The position numbers were made by a program, and so were the translations under genes. Below, piece by piece: positions 33,377 through 43,275 of a stretch of DNA of 64,000 nucleotides (its first letter is position 1; the number at the start of each line of letters is the position of its first letter). Source of the DNA: CAYFQB01 sp964345225 (GTDB lineage: Bacteria > Nitrospirota > Thermodesulfovibrionia > Thermodesulfovibrionales > UBA6898); assembly GCA_964345225.1 (NCBI GenBank), contig CAYFQB010000032.1, positions 1-64,000 of the forward strand. Direction: 5' to 3'. Under the pieces are notes generated by a model. That model saw only the letters and a program-made list of their open reading frames with translations, made no database searches and was not told the origin of the DNA.

Positions 33377-34762
33377 TCAAGTCTTTTCATCTAAAAATCC
33401 AAATTTCTGCATCCTGTATCTAAGGGCATCTCTTGTCAGACCTAAAAGTTTTGCTGCTTTTGTCTGGTTCCATTTTTTCTGTTCAAGGGCCTGTTTGATC
33501 AGTTCTTTCTCTACTTCTTCTATATTCATGCCGCCCGGGGGAATCTTAATCTGGCTATCTGCAATATCCTTGACATGTAGATCATTTGATAAAAGTTCGC
33601 CTGGCAGGTGTTGTGGAAGTATATAATCTGCATTTTCAAGTATCATTGCACGTTCTATTACATTTCTGAGTTCCCTTATATTTCCAGGCCAGGGGTATCC
33701 TAAAAAATATTTTTCAGTTTCTTTAGAAATTCCTTTTACATTCTTTCTGAATTCATTGTTAAACTCATCAATAAAAAACTTCACAAGCTGTGGTATATCT
33801 TCTTTACGTTCCCTCAGAGGCGGAAGATATATCGGCACAACTTTCAACCTATAATACAGGTCTTCCCTGAAATCCCCTTTTTTGACAATTTCAGTAATAT
33901 TTTTATTCGTTGATGCTATTACCCTAAGGTCAACCACTATGTCCTTAATCCCTCCGATTCTCTTAAATATCTTATTTTCAATTACTTTAAGTAGTTTTGC
34001 CTGCGTGCTGAGTTTCATATCGGCTATTTCGTCAAGATATATAGTGCCTCCGTCTGCAAGCTCAAATAGTCCTTTTTTCACATTTTTTGCATCTGTAAAA
34101 GCCCCCTTCTCATATCCAAAAAGCTCGCTTTCTATAAGAGTTTCAGGAAGGGCGGTGCAGTTTATATCCATAAATGGTTTATCGGACCTTCTGTCTTCAT
34201 AATGAATGACCTTTGCGATTAGATCTTTGCCAGTTCCACTTTCTCCATGCAGAAATATGGTGGTAGCATCACTTTTTGAAACTTTTTTTACAAGCTCTAA
34301 TACCTTCACCATCTCATTAGACTTTCCAATCACGTTCTTAAAGCCGTATTTTCTTGAGAGCTGAGTCCTGAACTGATGAACCTCTTTTCTTAAAGAACTC
34401 GTTTCCAATGCTTTGTCCAGCAGTATCTTGATCTTGTCCATGTTAAAGGGCTTCTCGACAAAGTCATATGCACCGATCTTTATTGTTTTTACTGCGGTCC
34501 GTATGTCCCCATATGCTGTTATCATTATGATAATTGCATCTTGATTGTCTTTCTTAATTTTTTCAAGAACTGATATGCCTGAAATATCAGGCAGGTGTAT
34601 ATCAAGCAATGTTAACTCAGGCTGCTCTTCATTGAATAATTGCAAGCCACTTGTGCCGTTTTCAGCAGTAATTACAGAAAAACCTTCTTTGGCAAGGTTC
34701 TGCTGCAAGGACCAGCGAAGAAGTTTTTCATCATCTATTACAAGTATCTTTGCTTTTTTCAA
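33377..34762 (-). CDS. NtrC-family sigma-54-dependent response regulator
   Basis: A 461-residue regulator. Receiver (residues 1-120, acceptor Asp in LTLLDIHLPD), AAA+ sigma-54 activation domain with Walker A GESGTGKDLIAK, GAFTDA (the sigma-54 contact loop) and Walker B GGTIYLDEI, and a C-terminal Fis-type HTH (NQTKAAKLLGLTRDALRYRM). Starts with TTG, overlapping the kinase stop as TTGA. Its partner is the heme-motif sensor kinase directly upstream. Targets are likely sigma-54 promoters, possibly of redox or cytochrome genes. Confidence 0.95.
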   Translation of the reverse strand: MKKAKILVIDDEKLLRWSLQQNLAKEGFSVITAENGTSGLQLFNEEQPELTLLDIHLPDISGISVLEKIKKDNQDAIIIMITAYGDIRTAVKTIKIGAYDFVEKPFNMDKIKILLDKALETSSLRKEVHQFRTQLSRKYGFKNVIGKSNEMVKVLELVKKVSKSDATTIFLHGESGTGKDLIAKVIHYEDRRSDKPFMDINCTALPETLIESELFGYEKGAFTDAKNVKKGLFELADGGTIYLDEIADMKLSTQAKLLKVIENKIFKRIGGIKDIVVDLRVIASTNKNITEIVKKGDFREDLYYRLKVVPIYLPPLRERKEDIPQLVKFFIDEFNNEFRKNVKGISKETEKYFLGYPWPGNIRELRNVIERAMILENADYILPQHLPGELLSNDLHVKDIADSQIKIPPGGMNIEEVEKELIKQALEQKKWNQTKAAKLLGLTRDALRYRMQKFGFLDEKT

Positions 34763-36210
34763 ATTGACCTCTTCTGTGGAAGTATTATATGGAAAGTGCT
34801 TCCAATGCCAAGACGGCTTTCAACATCAATTCTTCCATTATGATTCTCTATAATATTTCTGCTTATTGCCAGTCCCAAACCTGTCCCGAAGTATCTTCCT
34901 GAAATTTCTGGTTTAAAAATATCCTTTAAATTCTCTTCAGGGATGCCTTTCCCGGTGTCAGAAAAAGCTATCTCTATCTCATTGTCGAGAGATTTATCAT
35001 GTGAAGCAATAGTGAGAGTTCCACCACCTGGCATTGAATTTAGAGCGTTATGAGCTATATTTAAAAATGCCTTCTCTAACTGCTCTGGATCAACCGGTAT
35101 CTCTGGTATTCTATCTGACAACAAATTAATCTTCACATTAAGTTTCTTAGCAGGTATATCTACTGCCTTCTTAACTTTTTCAATAATATCATTAATATTG
35201 GCAATAATCAAATTTAGTTCTGGAGGTTTTGCAAAGAAAAGAAGATCTTTTACATTTATATTAATACGCTCCAGCTCGCTTAAAATCTCGTTTATTATCT
35301 CTCTATGAGGACTGTTACTAGTAAAATCCTCTGCCAGTACCTGCAATGCTCCGCTTATACCCGCGATAGGGTTCTTGATTTCGTGTACAATTGTAGTAGA
35401 AACTTCTCCTATGTACGCCATTTTTTCAATATATCGAATCTCTTCCTTATAATACTTGTCAATTTCTTCTTTCGATCTGGATAGTTCTGATATTATTGAA
35501 TTAAGTCTTGCGGCAAGCATGCCTATCTCATCTTTGCGTTTTGTTACAATCCTCACTTTTTGATCACCCTCTTCAAACCTCTTTAATGAGTCTACGATCT
35601 CGGCAACAGGTCTCTTTATTAAATATATGCTTAGAAGAACAATAACTATTAAGATTATTATTATAGTTATTATGGAAGATATTATAATCCATTTTCTTGT
35701 ATCTGCAATTTTCTGCTCTGTTCCCTGTGTTGAGATCTCCACATTTAAGATACCAAGAATATTTTTTTTGATATCATGGCATTTCTGGCATGGCCATTCG
35801 TTTTTGATAAGTTTAATCTGCGAAAAGACTTTCTTCCCTTCGCGTTCATGCATAAAGACCGGGGAATCTTTATGCAATCTATAAACCTGCAAATCTTTTT
35901 GGTCAATTTTTTTGCCTATTTCACCAGGTATGAAAGAGTTTAAGATAATTCCATCTTCCGAAAACATGCGCACTGCTTCTATCTCCCCGGTAATAAGTCT
36001 CTCAAGAAATTTCTGGAACTCCTCCCTCCTCTCTTCAAGCATAATTATTTTAAGCCCGTTTGTTATTATTTCCGTAAGCTGTTCAACCCTTTCTTTATAA
36101 TTGGTCCGGATCTGTTTCTTTTTGAGTTCAAAGTTTTGAAACAAGAAGAGTCCTATCATGACTGACAACAGAAAAGTCGTAATGAGAATATATTTTTTTT
36201 TGAGGCCCAT
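34759..36210 (-). CDS. Sensor histidine kinase with periplasmic CxxCH heme-binding motif
   Basis: A 483-residue membrane kinase. Two membrane helices (residues 7-26 and 175-197) bracket a periplasmic sensor domain. That domain contains CQKCH at 141-145, a c-type heme attachment motif. HAMP follows, then HisKA with the phospho-acceptor His in VHEIKNPIAGISGAL, and HATPase_c with DTGKGIPEENL and GTGLGLAISRNI. It resembles heme-based redox or gas sensors. Next to it are ccsA and resB, the genes needed to attach heme to CxxCH. The regulator gene follows with overlapping stop and start. Confidence 0.92.
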   Translation of the reverse strand: MGLKKKYILITTFLLSVMIGLFLFQNFELKKKQIRTNYKERVEQLTEIITNGLKIIMLEERREEFQKFLERLITGEIEAVRMFSEDGIILNSFIPGEIGKKIDQKDLQVYRLHKDSPVFMHEREGKKVFSQIKLIKNEWPCQKCHDIKKNILGILNVEISTQGTEQKIADTRKWIIISSIITIIIILIVIVLLSIYLIKRPVAEIVDSLKRFEEGDQKVRIVTKRKDEIGMLAARLNSIISELSRSKEEIDKYYKEEIRYIEKMAYIGEVSTTIVHEIKNPIAGISGALQVLAEDFTSNSPHREIINEILSELERININVKDLLFFAKPPELNLIIANINDIIEKVKKAVDIPAKKLNVKINLLSDRIPEIPVDPEQLEKAFLNIAHNALNSMPGGGTLTIASHDKSLDNEIEIAFSDTGKGIPEENLKDIFKPEISGRYFGTGLGLAISRNIIENHNGRIDVESRLGIGSTFHIILPQKRSI

Positions 36211-36270
36211 TTAAACCTTTTTACTCTGCACTACTTGTATTATAGCGCTTCAATAATCTAAGGTTAAGTA

Positions 36271-37356
36271 TTATTGTGCTCCATAACTATGGAGACCGGA
36301 AAGCAGAAGATTTACTCCGAGATATGTAAAAATTACTGCAAGAAAGCCAAGGACAGCAACAATTGCAACCTTCTTGCCCCTCCATCCCCTCATCAGTCGG
36401 CTGTGAAGATAAAACGCATAAAAGAACCATGTTATAAGCGACCATGTTTCTTTAGGATCCCACGTCCAGTACTTGCCCCATGCCTGGTCTGCCCAGATGG
36501 CACCGAATATCAGCCCGCCGAGAGTAAAGACGGGAAAACCGATGGCAATACTCTTATATGTAATCTCGTCCAGCATCTCCTGAGAGATATTGAACCCACT
36601 TATAATTTTTTTAAATATACTGCCATATCTCCAGATTAGAAATGTAAAGGCAACAGCAATAATCCAGCTTAATACCGATAAAGCTGATGAATTACTGCGG
36701 AACGAGGCCTTAAAAAGATAGTTCTTTATAAGTTCTTCATGGCTTTCCACTGAAATCTTGAATGCCAGATAATCCAGTCCCATTGCAATAAGGGTTACCA
36801 TAAAAATACTCAGCATAACGGTCCAGAAAACATATGATGGCTCATTTCTCTTCTCGGTCCTTACAATGAGGTACATCAGGCTCGTGCTGAAAGAAACTGC
36901 AAACAAGGCATATGCAATAAAACTCATCAGGACATGAACAAGCAGCCAGTTACTCTGAAGGGCAGGCACGAGAGGTTGAATGCTCTTAGACACACCTGAC
37001 ATTTCAATGTAGGCAAGAGCAAGCCCTGCAATAGGTGTAATGAATGCCCCGAATGAACGGTTCTTATACCTGAATTCTATTACGAGATAAGCCAGTATAA
37101 GACACCAGACAAAGAAGATGAGTGATTCGTAAAGATTGGTGAGCGGAGCCGCCCTTATGAACCCCATCTGACCGATGTAATAGAATTCCTTCCATCTTAT
37201 TCCTATTGCGAGGGTCTGTGAAATAAAACCAACAATTGTAATTGTTGAAGCAATTACTCCTACCTGGCCTTTTCTAAAAGCAAGATAAATTATATAGGAA
37301 ATCATTGCGAGAATATATGCAATAGTTGATAATCCAAAAAATATTGAGCTGTCCAT
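36271..37356 (-). CDS. ccsA: System II cytochrome c biogenesis protein CcsA (CcsB)
   Basis: A 361-residue membrane protein with about eight helices. The tryptophan-rich heme-handling WWD motif is present near residue 290 (WADQAWGKYWTWDPKETW), and a histidine in HSRLMRGWRG. With ResB it moves heme across the membrane and ligates it to CxxCH apocytochromes. ATG starts immediately after the resB stop. Homologues are named CcsA or CcsB in different lineages. Confidence 0.95.
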   Translation of the reverse strand: MDSSIFFGLSTIAYILAMISYIIYLAFRKGQVGVIASTITIVGFISQTLAIGIRWKEFYYIGQMGFIRAAPLTNLYESLIFFVWCLILAYLVIEFRYKNRSFGAFITPIAGLALAYIEMSGVSKSIQPLVPALQSNWLLVHVLMSFIAYALFAVSFSTSLMYLIVRTEKRNEPSYVFWTVMLSIFMVTLIAMGLDYLAFKISVESHEELIKNYLFKASFRSNSSALSVLSWIIAVAFTFLIWRYGSIFKKIISGFNISQEMLDEITYKSIAIGFPVFTLGGLIFGAIWADQAWGKYWTWDPKETWSLITWFFYAFYLHSRLMRGWRGKKVAIVAVLGFLAVIFTYLGVNLLLSGLHSYGAQ

Positions 37357-38790
37357 CTATTTTTCCCCTTTTTGGCTAGCACTCAGAATACTGACTAACT
37401 TTTCAATCTTTCTTTCAAAGGCAGACCTGTTTTTATTTGCAGCAGCACCAATTAATATTCTGGTAGTGTTCTTTTCCTCTACCATATTAACCCAAATCTT
37501 CTTATGGCTCATAAAGAAAGTGATATAAAGACCTATCGACATTATGATACAGCCCAGATAAACGAAAAGAACGCCCGGGTCTTTCCTGACCTGCAGACCG
37601 GTATATTCTACCCCCCAATAGCCTAAAAATTCTAGCTTGTTGCCGTCTGGAAGGATCCATGTCCTTGGATTCCTTTTTAAGATCCACCCTGAGTATTTCT
37701 GCTTGCCAGACTCCCAGAATTCTATAAAAACAGCGGGATTTACCAACAGCTCATCAAAAGTAAATGACCTGCCATCAGGGTCTATTGCAAGAGCAGGGCT
37801 GAAGAATTTAATATGCCCTTCAATAGAGGTACCTGGAATAGTAAATTTATCGCCGACTCTGGGATTTATTTCAACAGATTTCCCGTCACTTGAATATATT
37901 CTGAAAATAAAAATCCCGCTGTTTTTATCAGGCACTGTTCCGTAATTTGACTGATAAAAAGTGATACCTTCGTATTTCAGGGGATCATTAACCTCGATGG
38001 ATTTTCTTTTTACTACCTTGCCGTTTTTTATTATACTCAGCCAGCTTGTATAATCCTTGGGCATATTGCTACCACCATAGAAATCAACTTCAAAATTATC
38101 GCAGCGGATTTGGAATCCAAGCGGCTCTTTTAAATTACGATCTCTGTATGCGAACGATGATGTCTCACCTTCCTGTAGAGGCAGATACCCATTAAACCCG
38201 AAAAAAGAACCTATTATTGCACCTGCAAGTATTATTAAAATACTTAAATGGGTTATATATACGCCGAGTCTCGAAAAATTGCCTTTCTCTGAATAAAGCT
38301 GCAAGCTACTGCCTTCAGAAGATTCAGATGTTTTGAAACCTATCTTTCTTAAGGAAGTAGCCACATGTTCTTTTATATTTGATGATTTACCTTTTAAGGT
38401 CAGGGTCTTTTTTAGAGAAAATTTCTCGAGAGACTCATTTGAAAGGGGACGAATTGGCTCTTTGACAATCTTTAATATCCTTGGAAGTCTGTCTAAGGAA
38501 CATATTATTATGTTAGCTGCAAACAATAGTAGAAAAAAATTAAACCATTCAGAACGATACATATCCGTGAAACCAAGCTTGTAGAGAATGTTAAATGCGG
38601 TTGGAGCAATAGATTCGCCAAACAGCTTTGATAGTATCTTAATATTCGTTTCAGGTTCAGCGCCCTGTTCAAGGATTGTGCCTACAATAGAGGTCAGTGA
38701 TATGATTGAAAATATAATAACCGCTGTTTTGATAGATGCAAAAATATCCCAGATTTTATCGATTATTGACTTTTCAATACCTTCTGTCAA
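37357..38790 (-). CDS. resB: System II cytochrome c biogenesis protein ResB (Ccs1)
   Basis: A 477-residue protein with the ResB family pattern: membrane helices near the N-terminus (AVIIFSIISLTSIVGTIL), a second pair (FNFFLLLFAANIIICSLDRLP in two parts; GVYITHLSILIILAGAIIGS), a large periplasmic domain with PKDYTSWLSI and GITFYQSNYGT, and a C-terminal helix (VLFVYLGCIIMSIGLYITFF). It pairs with CcsA in heme delivery. TTG start with AAGGAG eight bases upstream. It is the first gene of the cytochrome biogenesis unit here. Confidence 0.95.
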   Translation of the reverse strand: MTEGIEKSIIDKIWDIFASIKTAVIIFSIISLTSIVGTILEQGAEPETNIKILSKLFGESIAPTAFNILYKLGFTDMYRSEWFNFFLLLFAANIIICSLDRLPRILKIVKEPIRPLSNESLEKFSLKKTLTLKGKSSNIKEHVATSLRKIGFKTSESSEGSSLQLYSEKGNFSRLGVYITHLSILIILAGAIIGSFFGFNGYLPLQEGETSSFAYRDRNLKEPLGFQIRCDNFEVDFYGGSNMPKDYTSWLSIIKNGKVVKRKSIEVNDPLKYEGITFYQSNYGTVPDKNSGIFIFRIYSSDGKSVEINPRVGDKFTIPGTSIEGHIKFFSPALAIDPDGRSFTFDELLVNPAVFIEFWESGKQKYSGWILKRNPRTWILPDGNKLEFLGYWGVEYTGLQVRKDPGVLFVYLGCIIMSIGLYITFFMSHKKIWVNMVEEKNTTRILIGAAANKNRSAFERKIEKLVSILSASQKGEK

Positions 38791-38925
38791 TATATAAACT
38801 CCTTTGATAGCACAATTATTTATATTAATATTTCTATTTAAGATAAAACAAGTGAATTACATTTTTGAAAAATAAAAATAGACATTTCAAGGTCAATTCT
38901 AACGAAAAATCTCGCATTTTTCATT

Positions 38926-38966
38926 GAGATCGCCATATTCTTAAATGTCAGGTCTCGCAATGACAT
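38926..38966. repeat. Partial copy of the GTCATTGCGAG-type repeat
   Basis: On the minus strand GTCATTGCGAGACC is followed by a GCGATCTCAATGA segment. It resembles the repeats at 2583-2652 and 48504-48606 but is shorter and degenerate. Confidence 0.4.
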
Positions 38967-38994
38967 CTTAGTCAAAGGACTCAGCGCTCTATCT

Positions 38995-39471
38995 CTATCT
39001 TTCAGGCTCTTTAACCAGCTTTGGCTTATCTCTTCTTGAGTTGACCATACACAAAAATCCAAAAGGCTCTTTAAAGGGATTTATCAGTTGATGTACTGTA
39101 TTCGGAGGGATATAAAGGGTATCCATGAATTCCATTTTGTGTTTTGCTTTTCCAGTTCGGACAATACCCTTGCCTTTTACGCATATCACCACATGCTCGT
39201 GCCTGTGTCTTTCAAGACTGCTATATCCATTTGGGGTAATTTCAAAATACCTTACATGGAATTTGGTTGATTCTCCACGTGATCCTATCAAGACCCTTCT
39301 AATGATATTTTTCCATTCATTACCTTCAGTTTTATATGTCTCATCTTTAATTCCACGCCACCTGAAGTCACCTTTATGTTTATATAACGCACATCTGTCA
39401 GGTTTTATGCTTTTAGTTTTTTTTCTGTCTATTTCACAAGATATCTTTTCTGTAAAACGCTGTTTTTTCAT
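38995..39471 (-). CDS. Cupin-domain protein
   Basis: A 158-residue protein with a single cupin barrel in its C-terminal 110 residues. The two cupin motifs are visible: SLERHRHEHVVICVKGKG (metal-ligand histidines and Glu region) and YIPPNTVHQLINPFKEP (second motif histidine). The N-terminal 45 residues are lysine-rich and helical. It lies 18 bp from a zinc dehydrogenase gene on the same strand, suggesting a shared sugar or alcohol pathway; the substrate is unknown. Confidence 0.88.
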   Translation of the reverse strand: MKKQRFTEKISCEIDRKKTKSIKPDRCALYKHKGDFRWRGIKDETYKTEGNEWKNIIRRVLIGSRGESTKFHVRYFEITPNGYSSLERHRHEHVVICVKGKGIVRTGKAKHKMEFMDTLYIPPNTVHQLINPFKEPFGFLCMVNSRRDKPKLVKEPER

Positions 39472-39489
39472 GTACTAAAGACTCCTTAC

Positions 39490-40515
39490 TCAATCAAACA
39501 CAATTAAAGATTTAAGAGAGTTTTCTGCCTTAAAAGTAAGCATGAATGCCTCTGCCGTTTTCTCTATAGGGAATCTGTGCGTTACGAGTTTATCGGCTGT
39601 TATAACCCCTTTTTTTATAAGTTCATGGGCATCTGCCGTATCATCCGGCCCGCATGAATAACTAGTAAGGATGTTTATATCATTAAAATACAGATAGTTA
39701 GGGTCTATCGTTAGTTTCTCACCAGGCTCTGCCGGCGTAAAAAACAGAACCTGTCCGCCGGGCCTTATACAATTTATTCCCTGTATCATCGCATCAACAC
39801 TGTTTGGACAGACAACGGCAAGATCGGCATTATTCCCATCTGTAATACTTCTAAGGCCATCATAAAGGTTATCCTTTGATATATCTATAATATCATCAGC
39901 ACCTAATTCGAGAGCCTTACCCAGTCTGAATTTTACCCTATCGGCTCCGATAACCTTCCCGGCTCCGTATTCCCTGACCAATAATAAATTCATCAGTCCC
40001 ATGACACCCAATCCGATAACAAGGACGGTATCTCCGTGCGCTATCTTTGCCCTCTTTAACGCCTTTACAACACATGCAGCCGGCTCGATAAGCGTTCCGT
40101 CTTCAAAACCAATTTCTTCGGAAAGCCTGATAGTGTCGTGCTCAAGATTTATCGATGGAATTAAGATATATTCAGAAATGCCCCCTGGAATTATGCTCGA
40201 ACTCTTCCATGTCGCACATTGGACATAATCTCCCTGCCTGCAGAATCTGCACATCAAGCATGGAGCATGATGGTGTGTAAATACCCTGTCCCCTTTCTTA
40301 AATGAAACAACCCTGCTGCCAACATCAATAATTTCTCCTACTGGCTCATGACCTAAAACAAGAGGTGCTTTCTTCTCGATATACCATGGCATTACATCAC
40401 CAGAGCAAATACCACAGGCTTTTGTTTTAATAAGTGCATCATCAGGACCTATCTCTGGAACAGGGATATCCTCTATACGTATGTCTTCAAAAGAGTATAA
40501 TTTAGCAACTCTCAT
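39490..40515 (-). CDS. Zinc-dependent alcohol/sugar-alcohol dehydrogenase
   Basis: A 341-residue medium-chain dehydrogenase. Catalytic-zinc ligands are in KACGICSGD and LGHEPVGE; the structural-zinc site is CLMCRFCRQGDYVQC. The Rossmann motif is VIGLGVMGLMNLLLV. The family includes threonine, sorbitol and other secondary-alcohol dehydrogenases; substrate cannot be read. A second, related dehydrogenase is at 43758-44780, on the other side of the UPF0182 gene, so the two may work in one pathway. Confidence 0.9.
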   Translation of the reverse strand: MRVAKLYSFEDIRIEDIPVPEIGPDDALIKTKACGICSGDVMPWYIEKKAPLVLGHEPVGEIIDVGSRVVSFKKGDRVFTHHHAPCLMCRFCRQGDYVQCATWKSSSIIPGGISEYILIPSINLEHDTIRLSEEIGFEDGTLIEPAACVVKALKRAKIAHGDTVLVIGLGVMGLMNLLLVREYGAGKVIGADRVKFRLGKALELGADDIIDISKDNLYDGLRSITDGNNADLAVVCPNSVDAMIQGINCIRPGGQVLFFTPAEPGEKLTIDPNYLYFNDINILTSYSCGPDDTADAHELIKKGVITADKLVTHRFPIEKTAEAFMLTFKAENSLKSLIVFD

Positions 40516-40572
40516 CTTTCATTAATTACTTTACATCATCTTATAAGGAGCTGCGGGAAAGAATCGATCTTC

Positions 40573-43275
40573 CTATCGCCTCTGCATCTGCCTGATTATC
40601 TCGCCCAGTTTTTCTATCTCTTCACCATACAAGGCCCAGTTGCCTTCCTTCTGAGCCTTCATGGCACGTTCATAGTGCTCATTTGCAAGCGCAGAAAGAC
40701 TTCTGTCAGATTTAACAGCAGGTAACTCTTCAGCCTTAACGGGTCTTATTCCTTTAGAGGTCCTGATTTCACCAAATATCCTCGAAAGTGCAGCATCAAG
40801 TGTCTTTTCCATGGCGATACGGTTTTCGTATGCAACAATAACCCTTTTCAGTTCGGGTATCTTACCTGTTTCAGCCCTTAGATAAAGTGGCTGAACATAA
40901 ATAAGAGAGCTTTCTATAGGTATAACCAGGAGTGTACCCTGAATTACCTGAGAACCTCTCTGATCCCACAGTGAAATCTGCTTGGAGATCTCGGTATCCT
41001 GATTTATTCGTGCAACTATCTGTCTCGGGCCGTAAACCAGTCTGTCTTTTGGGAACCTATAAACAACAAGCTTGCCGTAATATTCCCCGTCACTTCGTGC
41101 TACCATCCAGGCTGACAGGTTATCTTTTTTCTTTGGATTAAAGGGTAGCATAAGAATGAACTCTTCTTTTTTTTCCTCAGGCAGTTTCATTATCGTGTAA
41201 TAAGGTTCCATCATCTCCTTTTTCATGCTTGTACCCATAACAGGTATCTCCCACTGATCTTCCCTGTTATAAAAAATCTGCGGGTCTTCCATATGATAAG
41301 TTGAATAGACCATTGTCTGAATGCCAAAGATATCCAGCGGATATCTTATATGCCGTTTAAGGTCTTCCGGCATTTCTGAGAGCGGCAACAGAACTCCCGG
41401 GAATATATTGCCTAATGTCAGAATAATCGGGTCATGTTCATCAGCTATATAAAACTTCATCCCACCGTCGTATGCATTGATTGTCACCTTAACAGAATTG
41501 CGAATATAATTTATCCCGTTTTTTAGAGGCTGTGAATATGGAAATTTATTACTTACAGTATAAGCATCATATATCCAGAAAAGCTGTCCATCATCGTTAA
41601 TCACCATATAGGGATCGCTGTCAAGTATTAAAAATGGCATAACTTTATTTACTCTATCCGTAATGTTTCTAATAAAGAGAATTTTGCTTTCACCGGTTAT
41701 ATCATTCGATAGGAAAAGTTTCATAGAACCGAAATGAGTAGCAAAGACAAGCTTCTTGAAAAAAGAATCTATTACCACGCCGCTTCTGCCTGAGTATTCA
41801 GTAAAAACATTTTCATCTCCTGAAGGATAATCGAACTCTTTTGCCTTTGTTTTAACAATCACATATCTGCTGGATAATTCGCCAAAATAGATCTCAGGGC
41901 GCCTTACCTTCAAGAAATCCACAGTAGATACCGGAGGAATATCTTTTATCATAAGAAGCGGGAGTCCTTCGGGGGTTACCTGATTAACTGGACCAAGCGT
42001 TAATCCATATCCATGGGTAAACGTAAGTGTCTCGTTTATCCAGTTTCTTGTAGGGATGCTTTCGGAAGATAATTCTCTGGGTGAAAGCATTGTCTGGCGG
42101 TATTCTCCATCAAACATATATCGGTCATTGCCGACCGATGTAAACTCGTAATATGTGCGTATCTCCTGCACCTGGCTAAAAGTGTCAAGAAGAGGCCTGT
42201 GATCCCACAGGCGTATATTTTTAATGGTTATACTGTTTCTCATGATGTCATCTCTTCTAAGTGTTGCAATTCCGGATATATTTCTTTCTTGCACTGTATC
42301 AATGCCAAAACCCTTTCTTGTGGATGTTATATTTCTCTTTATATACGGAGTTTCTTTTACAAGCTCGTTTGGGGCAACGACAAATTTCTGTAATATTGCA
42401 GGATAAACTGAACTGCCTATAAATGATACTGCAAGATATAGGGCTATGCTTCCAATAACAATTAAGTTCCGCCTTATAAAAATATTGCCTACGATTAGAG
42501 TTGCTGAAATAACTGCTACAACTATACGGGCCTTCATTAACGGTATAACTGCATAAATATCCGTATAGGTTGCACCTGCTACATGTCCCTGAGACGAATA
42601 AAGAATGGCAAGCATTCCTATATATGTCTTGTATGCAAGCACAAGAAATATCACCCCACCTATTATTGAAAGATGAAAAGATACATAACGTTCATACGTG
42701 ATACCTCTTTGAGTAAAAATGACAGACCCTTTTATTACGAAGTTTAGTGCAGAGAAGACAAAAGATGCCACAAGAACTAGCAGCAGTGTGTTGACAATTA
42801 TTTCGTGGACAGGAAGGCTGAAAATATAAAAAGATATATCCCGTACAAATACCGGATCAGTATACCCGAAATCTACTGCATTGAAATAATAAAGAAATGT
42901 CAGCCAATTGTTGCCGAACAACAGCGCAACAAAGAATCCTATTAGTACCGGTATTAAAAATTTCATTTTGTCAATATGTTTCAGTACACTAAGTTGAGGC
43001 ATTGCTTTGTTATAAAAAATCATTCCAGCAATTCTGCCCCTTGTAGCACGCATTGAAGCCCAGAGAATGACATAGGCAATAACAAATCCTGTTATCCAGC
43101 CTATAACAGCAAAAAGTATCTGGGCATTTAATTTTGTAGTGAATATCTTTTCCAACTGTATGTCTTTAAACCAGAGCCAGTCAACATACAGTGAAATAAT
43201 CTTCGGCAAGAAAAAGAACGTCAGAAGCAAGCCTATAGATAACAGTATCAATGTCTTGGATAATCTATCGCGCAT
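40573..43275 (-). CDS. UPF0182 family membrane protein
   Basis: A 900-residue protein of the UPF0182/COG1615 family. About seven membrane helices in the first 300 residues are followed by a large, probably extracytoplasmic domain. Recognisable segments: IISLYVDWLWFKD, FVRDISFYIFSLP, ETPYIKRNITSTRKGFG, SVGNDRYMFDGEY, TFTHGYGLTLGPVN, and the C-terminal WALYGEEIEKLGEIIRQM. The biochemical role of the family is not known. It lies between two zinc dehydrogenases on the same strand. Confidence 0.93.
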   Translation of the reverse strand: MRDRLSKTLILLSIGLLLTFFFLPKIISLYVDWLWFKDIQLEKIFTTKLNAQILFAVIGWITGFVIAYVILWASMRATRGRIAGMIFYNKAMPQLSVLKHIDKMKFLIPVLIGFFVALLFGNNWLTFLYYFNAVDFGYTDPVFVRDISFYIFSLPVHEIIVNTLLLVLVASFVFSALNFVIKGSVIFTQRGITYERYVSFHLSIIGGVIFLVLAYKTYIGMLAILYSSQGHVAGATYTDIYAVIPLMKARIVVAVISATLIVGNIFIRRNLIVIGSIALYLAVSFIGSSVYPAILQKFVVAPNELVKETPYIKRNITSTRKGFGIDTVQERNISGIATLRRDDIMRNSITIKNIRLWDHRPLLDTFSQVQEIRTYYEFTSVGNDRYMFDGEYRQTMLSPRELSSESIPTRNWINETLTFTHGYGLTLGPVNQVTPEGLPLLMIKDIPPVSTVDFLKVRRPEIYFGELSSRYVIVKTKAKEFDYPSGDENVFTEYSGRSGVVIDSFFKKLVFATHFGSMKLFLSNDITGESKILFIRNITDRVNKVMPFLILDSDPYMVINDDGQLFWIYDAYTVSNKFPYSQPLKNGINYIRNSVKVTINAYDGGMKFYIADEHDPIILTLGNIFPGVLLPLSEMPEDLKRHIRYPLDIFGIQTMVYSTYHMEDPQIFYNREDQWEIPVMGTSMKKEMMEPYYTIMKLPEEKKEEFILMLPFNPKKKDNLSAWMVARSDGEYYGKLVVYRFPKDRLVYGPRQIVARINQDTEISKQISLWDQRGSQVIQGTLLVIPIESSLIYVQPLYLRAETGKIPELKRVIVAYENRIAMEKTLDAALSRIFGEIRTSKGIRPVKAEELPAVKSDRSLSALANEHYERAMKAQKEGNWALYGEEIEKLGEIIRQMQRR

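Noticed and set aside
38838..39062. 75-residue open frame overlapping the end of the cupin gene
   Set aside because: It overlaps the cupin frame, contains a partial GTCATTG-type repeat and has no family character or ribosome-binding site.
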